Made by a program: the position numbers and the translations under genes
Notes under the pieces: generated by a model
Seen by the model: only the letters and a program-made list of their open reading frames with translations
Told to the model about the DNA's origin: nothing
The model's database searches: none
DNA from: Ilumatobacteraceae bacterium
GTDB lineage: Bacteria; Actinomycetota; Acidimicrobiia; Acidimicrobiales; Ilumatobacteraceae
Reading direction: 5' to 3'
Assembly (NCBI GenBank): GCA_021299715.1
Contig: JAJTEL010000012.1
Location: 1-35,422, forward strand
Length of the DNA stretch: 35,422 nucleotides
Part shown: one piece after another, positions 30,879 through 35,422 of the stretch
Layout of the letters: every line of letters begins with the position of its first letter
Numbering within the stretch: position 1 is the first letter of the stretch

Positions 30879-30893
30879 GGTCATCTTATGACC
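30879..30893. promoter_or_regulatory. Inverted repeat, candidate operator
   Basis: GGTCAT-CTT-ATGACC, a perfect 6-bp inverted repeat with 3-bp spacer in the 291-bp gap between the divergent pentapeptide-like and 202-aa genes. The spacing suits a dimeric regulator. The rest of the gap shows no reading frame with support. Confidence 0.45.
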
Positions 30894-31028
30894 CGATTTG
30901 GCTCTTTGCGCCTTTGTGAAAAGATGCACGTATCTGTTGGTTTTCCAGTTCTCAGATCACACAAGATTCAGTTTGACTGTTGCGTTCGTAGTCGCTGAAT
31001 TCCATGTGTTGTTTTCTATGATTCCAAT

Positions 31029-31036
31029 AGGGGGGA
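31029..31036 (+). promoter_or_regulatory. Strong Shine-Dalgarno sequence
   Basis: AGGGGGGA ends 6 nt before ATG 31043 and decides the start of the 202-aa gene. Confidence 0.7.
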
Positions 31037-31042
31037 ATCTAA

Positions 31043-31651
31043 ATGGACATCGAATACATGAGGTCTCTGTATCACCAGACCCATTACGAGTTTTTCTACC
31101 GTGCACTACCGGTGTACTTAAAGTCGGTCGCTCTTGACCAGATTTTGGAAGGTGCGCGTCAGGGAATTGGAAATCAATACCTGGTTGGCTTCTGGCGGGG
31201 CACAGCGAAAAACATTGCCGGACTGAGCATTGATAATCCGACGCCTCGAGAGGTGGACTTCACGCGCGATGATTTCACGATGATCGTTGTGGATGCGGCG
31301 CCGGGAATGACGATGCTGTTAATGACGGGTCCACCGCCTCGTGGTCCGGTGGAAGCCGGGTGTGCAGTTGCAATTTTCGAAGATGCCCAGCCGCTAGAGA
31401 CAATGCGTTATTTCACGAGTGAAGCCCCCATGGAACCGTCTTTTCCCTGGATGGTGGGCGAGTGGTTTGACAATGGAAGTCGAGCAAACTTGGGCGGGCT
31501 TTCAGATGTCAGTGCGCAAGGAATGTGCAACTTCGTTCTCAGTGTGATGGGCCTGCCGCTTCAGAGTCTTCCGCAAGTGGCAGCCCAGCAACCGACGTCA
31601 AAGCCTCAGAACTTCTTCAAAAACCTCAAAGACTCATTGTTCAAAAAATAA
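31043..31651 (+). CDS. Unknown 202-aa protein of the accessory island
   Basis: Not recognised. A soluble 202-aa protein without signal peptide. An N-terminal aromatic helix (YHQTHYEFFYRALPVYLKS) leads to a mixed alpha/beta core with hydrophobic strands (FTMIVVDAAPGMTMLLMTG and AGCAVAIFEDA). A Pro/Gln linker follows, then a basic C-terminal tail (NFFKNLKDSLFKK) that could be an amphipathic membrane-binding helix. The start is well set by the ribosome-binding site. It is divergent from the pentapeptide/zincin operon, with shared upstream palindromes, and convergent with the MotB-like gene (151 bp between, in which nothing was recognised). Could belong to either neighbouring module. Confidence 0.68.
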   Translation: MDIEYMRSLYHQTHYEFFYRALPVYLKSVALDQILEGARQGIGNQYLVGFWRGTAKNIAGLSIDNPTPREVDFTRDDFTMIVVDAAPGMTMLLMTGPPPRGPVEAGCAVAIFEDAQPLETMRYFTSEAPMEPSFPWMVGEWFDNGSRANLGGLSDVSAQGMCNFVLSVMGLPLQSLPQVAAQQPTSKPQNFFKNLKDSLFKK

Positions 31652-31802
31652 GAGTGACGGCAGTAGCCCTTCACTGACGATTGCGTTTAGTCGAGCTGTG
31701 ACTTGAGGAAATCACAAACTTGAGTCTTTATGGTGGGATTGGCAACTACGAAATTCCAGATCTCTTCAGGAATTCAGTGATTCATTGGCCTAGGCAGTCG
31801 AA

Positions 31803-32327
31803 TTATTTGGTGTTGTCTTCGATATAGGGGAATAGTTTCAATTGAATGTCTCTAGGGCCAAGTTCAGTGGTGTGGCCAGTTTCAAAGAACGTCACTTTAC
31901 GCACTTTCTCCCATTGAGATGAAAGTTTTTCTTGTGTATTTCTAGCGTTGGTGTCCCCGGTCCTATTGTCAACACCGCGTGAACCGCCATAGATGATGAT
32001 GACGCCGAAGTGGGAAGTTCGTATTTCGGATTTGGCAATTTCGTTCTCTAGGCGTCCTATCAGCGACTTTGCTGATAGACCCACACCGTTCGGCACTATG
32101 ACCTCAAGTGGGTCGGAGTTGAATCCAGTATTGCCTGAGCCATCGCCTGCATCGGGAAGAGTTGTTGAAGATGCTCGACACTCATCAGAAGACTTTTGGG
32201 CCCCCTCACAGGGGTCGGACGTCTTTACCGCTGACGCCGCGAACAAAATCATTAGCACAAGCGAGAGGTCCGCAAATAGCCAGCCTGCACGGCTAATGAG
32301 AGTCTTTGACGCCTTCTTAGTTACCAA
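31803..32327 (-). CDS. MotB/ZorB-like single-pass membrane protein
   Basis: A 174-aa protein with a short basic cytoplasmic end, one transmembrane helix at about 15-34 and an extracytoplasmic domain. The helix entry W-L-F-A-D-L-S-L-V-L aligns with the W-x-x-x-x-D pattern of MotB, ZorB and ExbD, placing Asp20 where those proteins carry the proton-conducting aspartate. The outer part has two nearby cysteines (40 and 50), a linker, and a C-terminal alpha/beta domain (FGVIIIYGGSRGVDNR to KLFPYIED) that is OmpA-like in size but lacks a clear peptidoglycan motif. Start is TTG 32327: no other start exists before the helix, and it has AAGGA 8 nt upstream. It overlaps the preceding gene by 11 nt. Confidence 0.68.
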   Translation of the reverse strand: MVTKKASKTLISRAGWLFADLSLVLMILFAASAVKTSDPCEGAQKSSDECRASSTTLPDAGDGSGNTGFNSDPLEVIVPNGVGLSAKSLIGRLENEIAKSEIRTSHFGVIIIYGGSRGVDNRTGDTNARNTQEKLSSQWEKVRKVTFFETGHTTELGPRDIQLKLFPYIEDNTK

Positions 32328-33504
32328 TGCCGTTGTCCTTCAAGACTGCCGCGATATCTCTATTGACTGCGACGAAACGTTCAGAGGCTTGCTTCATCTC
32401 TGCCACGCTGCGGCCAATTTCAATAGTTGCACTTGAAATATCTTGCGCGATTTCACGCACAGTGAGTAGTTGAGCTCCGCGATCGTCAATGACGTCGAGA
32501 ACTTCACTGAGACGTTGAGCAATAGTTGCCGAGGAGTTGACAGCCTCGGAGAACTGACGTGCCGTATTGATAACTACCTTATTTGCACTTTCTACCTGTG
32601 AAATCAGTTGTTCAGCGGCGTTCGCAATGTTCACCGCAGTTTGGCCGATTCTTGAAGCGTCTTTCTCCGCAGTTCCGAGATGATTGTTCGCATTGGCCAT
32701 GAGCACTTGCATCTCCTTCATGCTCTGAGTGCTCCGCTGGATTGCTTGATCTGCATTTCGAAGAGAAGATTCGAGATTAACAATTGGTTCTATTGCGGTT
32801 GAGAGTCTTGAACCTACGTCTCCCATCGTTGTTGACGCGACCATGAGACCGTCAGTGGTTTTCGAAACCTGCTGAATCATATTTGATGCCTCGTGCACCG
32901 TGGCTGTGATTGTGGTTAATGCAGACTCCAGCTCTCGAGCGGCTGCAGAGATTGTTTTTGTGAACTCTTGCGGCGTCAAAACGCGAGTTTGCGCAAGGTC
33001 AAACTGAATTGCAAAAAGCGCATCATTAAGGTCTTGCGGAATGTCTTCAAGTTCGGTGTCATCAGTGATTAGGTCAAGAACAATCTGCATCAGGAGAAGT
33101 CCACCAACGAATAGAGCAATCAGTAGTCCAACTGACTGGAGGGTGTGACCAGAATAAGAGCCCTCTTGCCCAGTCCAGTATGCAATCAAACTGACGCCAT
33201 CTCTGATGTTTGAATCGTTTGCAAATGAGCTCAGTACATCTCTTAGTTCGTACCATGTATAAGCAACAGGAGCGAGGTACAGCCCACCAAGCAGGGCTCG
33301 AAAGATTGAGAAAATCCTGTTGAGCAATGGCGGAAGTGAAGAATCGGATCTGGCCTGGAACTCGCGTCGAATATCAAGAAGGCTGAGAGTGGGACGTTTC
33401 TTCTCATCTCTGAGCATTTGGGCAAGCTGGCGAGCAAAGGTGGCGCGTGGAGAAGGCCGCTTACCGGCCCACGACTCTATTTTCTCAATTGCTGACAAGT
33501 CCAT
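32317..33504 (-). CDS. Two-TM membrane protein with long coiled-coil tail (MotA/ZorA-like role)
   Basis: A 395-aa protein. Residues 1-60 form a charged cytoplasmic region. Two transmembrane helices lie at about 65-85 (IFSIFRALLGGLYLAPVAYTW) and 124-146 (SVGLLIALFVGGLLLM), joined by a loop of about 38 residues. From about 160 to the end runs an Ala/Ser/Thr/Gln-rich heptad region predicted to be a long cytoplasmic coiled coil. It lacks HAMP and the chemoreceptor hairpin tip, so it is not an ordinary MCP. Co-translation with a MotB-like gene and the long tail recall ZorA, but only two helices are clear. ATG 33504 is fixed by AAGGGGGA at 33515-33522. Confidence 0.68.
   Translation of the reverse strand: MDLSAIEKIESWAGKRPSPRATFARQLAQMLRDEKKRPTLSLLDIRREFQARSDSSLPPLLNRIFSIFRALLGGLYLAPVAYTWYELRDVLSSFANDSNIRDGVSLIAYWTGQEGSYSGHTLQSVGLLIALFVGGLLLMQIVLDLITDDTELEDIPQDLNDALFAIQFDLAQTRVLTPQEFTKTISAAARELESALTTITATVHEASNMIQQVSKTTDGLMVASTTMGDVGSRLSTAIEPIVNLESSLRNADQAIQRSTQSMKEMQVLMANANNHLGTAEKDASRIGQTAVNIANAAEQLISQVESANKVVINTARQFSEAVNSSATIAQRLSEVLDVIDDRGAQLLTVREIAQDISSATIEIGRSVAEMKQASERFVAVNRDIAAVLKDNGIGN
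32336..32340 (-). promoter_or_regulatory. Shine-Dalgarno sequence supporting a TTG start
   Basis: AAGGA on the minus strand, 8 nt before TTG 32327 and inside the end of the coiled-coil gene. It supports the rare start and the 11-nt overlap. Confidence 0.55.
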
Positions 33505-33514
33505 TTGGCTTATA

Positions 33515-33522
33515 TCCCCCTT
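33515..33522 (-). promoter_or_regulatory. Strong Shine-Dalgarno sequence for the coiled-coil membrane gene
   Basis: AAGGGGGA on the minus strand ends 10 nt before ATG 33504. It favours this start over the codons at 33624 and 33648, which would run into the divergent nuclease gene. Confidence 0.6.
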
Positions 33523-33547
33523 GATTCCTTGAGAGTAGTCTGAGGTC

Positions 33548-35422
33548 GTGTCGCAGTCAGAATCCGATGATGTAGCAAAGGGTGATTTTTCTCGTCTGCT
33601 TCTACTGGTTGATATTGCAAACATTCGCCCTCGGTCAATCAAGAACAAGAAACGGTTTCAAGCGAATTTTGGGATGAAATTGCCCTTGTTCAGCAAGACC
33701 AAATATGAACCCACATGCTTTGCGTTCATTGACCAGTGTCTCTTTGATTTAGCTCGATCGGCCCCTGGTGCAGTCATAGTCAAATACGCAGACTTTGGTC
33801 TAAAGAGTCAACTCGTGGGTGATGACGGCGAGGAACTGATTCGGAGGAATTCACTTGATGATTACGATTCCGACAAGATTTTTATAGTCGGCACATCTAA
33901 GGCCGATAATGCGCTACTTACTGCGAGTTTTGAAGTCGGTGGCTCCATCATCAGTCAGGATCAATTTGCAGACACCGAATATGCGGAGTTGTGGACTGAG
34001 AGCACTCGGCTCTTTGTGTATTCATACAACGAAGAGAGCGAGCAGTTTGATTTCCTAACGAGAGAAGGATTGAGCCTTCAAACGTGGTGGCAAGACGAGA
34101 ACAGCTTTGTCTCTGGTGATTGGTTAGCCAGCGACGAGTATCTAGAAGTCGAGGTTCGACTCCGCAATCAAGCGAAGCAAGCCAATTGGCAGTGGATCAC
34201 AACACCTCTCGTTCATAATCCAGAGATTCCTGTCGAGGTATACGAACGTATTGAAGCCACATCGAGGGAGAAACGTCGTCAGGCGAGAAAACGTTACGCG
34301 CACCGTCCGAAAAAATCTTTGGGTCGACAAAGAGAAGTCTTTGTTGATCAGGGCGCCGCCGATCTTGAGACGTACGAGCCATTCCTTGACCCTGATGGAA
34401 ATGAACTTACTGGAGAGACGTTCAGAAGAAAACGGCGTGTTAACGCTAAGCGATCTGCGCACGCACCAAAGAAATTTTTTGGGCGACAACGAGACGTTTT
34501 TAGTGACGAAGACGTATCAGATATGGACGTAAATGATCCTCTCTTGGAGTTCACGTTTTCTGAACCCAGTCGTAGTCAATCTGTGTGCTACCTGCTCGCG
34601 GATGATTTTCATGGCATGCGGAAGAATATTGGCAATCGCGTCACAGTTGCTGGTCGAGTCGTTCTCGGCGAAGGAAAGGTCTGCCTTCAGTGGATTCCTG
34701 GAACTGAAGCAGTCGAAGTTGTTAATCATCCGAACATTGATGCGGACATCGGAACTGCATTTGTTCAGCTTGACGGAGTCCTAGAAGTACTCGGAAATTC
34801 CATTGTCCTCAGGACAGATGACGACGAAATGTTTACTGTCGTAACTTACGCTCACATACGTGAAGAACGGAACGCCCAAAAAAGAGAATCTCGAGTATTG
34901 CAAGAGACGGAAATGCGCAAATGGGCAGTGCCAAGTTTCATTGACTCCGTTCAAAATCTTCGGACACTGCGACATTTGTTTAAGCCTGCAGTTCACGCAG
35001 ATGACGACAAGGTAGAGGGCTCCATATCTTCAGACCGGTTTACCGAGGTGGATCGCAGTGGTATGTATTCGGATGTTGACGAGATAATGCCCGGGGCCGT
35101 AAGCGACAAGAATTTTGGGATACCCACGTCTTCGGTCAATTCGGTAGAGCCCGCAGGCGTTCCCCCGGTTGAAGACCTTGACAACAAAGATGACTCATTT
35201 CGAGAGCACAGGCGCTTGCCGGCTGACAATGAGAATACGGTTCGTGATTTGCGAAAAACTACAGGCACTCCGCCAGATTCAGGTAAGCAAGAAAACGTCA
35301 AGAATGTTGAACCCGTATCGCCGGTGGAAATCGACGGGGATGTTTTTGTAAAGGATCGACCCGTCGATGAAATCAAAACGAATCAAGCTTTTCTCAGGAG
35401 GCGAATCTTGGTTGTTGGAGTT
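33548..35422 (+). CDS. NYN/Zc3h12a-type PIN-domain nuclease, partial (3' end outside window)
   Basis: An open frame of at least 625 codons running off the window end. Residues 17-145 form a PIN-like NYN domain: strand LLLLVDIANI with Asp22 and Asn25, a middle KYADFG strand, Asp120 in KADNALLTASFE, and SIISQDQFAD with Asp138 and Asp142. This is the acidic set of Zc3h12a/NYN metal-dependent ribonucleases. Two basic repeats follow (240-267 and 293-320, each containing KK..GRQR.VF), then a beta-rich segment (about 360-420, VTVAGRVVLGEG) possibly of OB type. A long acidic linker ends at a basic-hydrophobic FLRRRILVVGV, which may begin a membrane helix. GTG 33548 (GAGG 5 nt upstream) is needed to include Asp22; ATG 33674 would delete it. 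Frequent AGA/AGG codons. Confidence 0.72.
   Translation, partial: MSQSESDDVAKGDFSRLLLLVDIANIRPRSIKNKKRFQANFGMKLPLFSKTKYEPTCFAFIDQCLFDLARSAPGAVIVKYADFGLKSQLVGDDGEELIRRNSLDDYDSDKIFIVGTSKADNALLTASFEVGGSIISQDQFADTEYAELWTESTRLFVYSYNEESEQFDFLTREGLSLQTWWQDENSFVSGDWLASDEYLEVEVRLRNQAKQANWQWITTPLVHNPEIPVEVYERIEATSREKRRQARKRYAHRPKKSLGRQREVFVDQGAADLETYEPFLDPDGNELTGETFRRKRRVNAKRSAHAPKKFFGRQRDVFSDEDVSDMDVNDPLLEFTFSEPSRSQSVCYLLADDFHGMRKNIGNRVTVAGRVVLGEGKVCLQWIPGTEAVEVVNHPNIDADIGTAFVQLDGVLEVLGNSIVLRTDDDEMFTVVTYAHIREERNAQKRESRVLQETEMRKWAVPSFIDSVQNLRTLRHLFKPAVHADDDKVEGSISSDRFTEVDRSGMYSDVDEIMPGAVSDKNFGIPTSSVNSVEPAGVPPVEDLDNKDDSFREHRRLPADNENTVRDLRKTTGTPPDSGKQENVKNVEPVSPVEIDGDVFVKDRPVDEIKTNQAFLRRRILVVGV

Noticed and set aside
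31696-31720. TGTGA...TCACA inverted repeat after the 202-aa gene
   Set aside because: Only 5 bp with a 10-bp spacer and no T-run; too weak to call a terminator or a CRP-type site.
31803-33504. Calling this an established Zorya system
   Set aside because: No ZorC/ZorD helicase, ZorE HNH or ZorF/G gene is visible, only two clear TM helices are seen in the A-like protein, and the MotB-like outer domain is not clearly OmpA/peptidoglycan-binding. Only an analogy is claimed.
32317-33504. Methyl-accepting chemotaxis protein
   Set aside because: The Ala/Ser/Gln-rich coiled coil resembles an MCP signalling region, but there is no HAMP domain and no conserved hairpin-tip motif, and no che genes are nearby.
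33674-33676. ATG 33674 as start of the nuclease gene
   Set aside because: It would remove the LLLLVDIAN strand with Asp22, a defining part of the NYN active site, while an open frame with GTG 33548 includes it.

Overview
The window looks like chromosomal DNA of a moderate-GC actinobacterium. GTG starts are common, there is a GpgS-type (GT81) glucosyltransferase, a FolB-FolK fusion, a mycobacterial SirA-type sulfite reductase and Tap-like lipoprotein hydrolases. The very tight packing and family mix would suit a freshwater or marine Acidimicrobiia lineage, but that placement is inference. No tRNA, rRNA, CRISPR array or insertion sequence was seen.

Region 1 (1-10.5 kb) is mostly carbohydrate and lysine catabolism. 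It holds the 3' end of a GH3 beta-glucosidase. A minus-strand set follows: a dual-specificity phosphatase, a saccharopine-dehydrogenase-like enzyme and an aldehyde dehydrogenase. Then come a plus-strand GH2 beta-galactosidase and a minus-strand, translationally coupled alpha-galactosidase - galT - galK set. Lactose and raffinose-type sugars would give galactose, which galK and galT take to UDP-galactose; galE and a transporter are not in the window.

Region 2 (10.5-14 kb) makes siroheme and uses it: Met8-type dehydrogenase/chelatase, uroporphyrinogen-III methyltransferase, an unknown 88-aa protein and the siroheme sulfite reductase. All are joined by 1-4 nt overlaps, and the galactose genes follow on the same strand after only 25 bp.

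Region 3 (14-28.1 kb) holds a Tap-like lipoprotein hydrolase whose 3' end overlaps a convergent carotenoid oxygenase by 169 bp, a protein with homing-endonuclease-associated repeats, an aldose epimerase and a DUF554 membrane protein. Next is a 1556-aa secreted protein with two complete subtilisin domains flanking seven Fn3 domains. It is followed without a gap by a Tap-like lipoprotein that has lost its nucleophile serine. An alpha/beta hydrolase, folBK and gpgS end the region.

Region 4 (28.2-35.4 kb) is an accessory island with different base and codon use (more AGA/AGG arginine, more A+T). It holds (a) a three-gene operon of a pentapeptide-like protein, an HExxH zincin and a small acidic protein; (b) a divergent 202-aa unknown, with palindromes between the two; and (c) a MotB-like/coiled-coil membrane pair. 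Divergent from that pair, with 43 bp between starts, is a long NYN/Zc3h12a-type PIN nuclease gene that runs off the window. Part (c) has the logic of a PMF-powered membrane sensor plus a nuclease, as in Zorya, but with a different effector. It is the best candidate for an undescribed system here.
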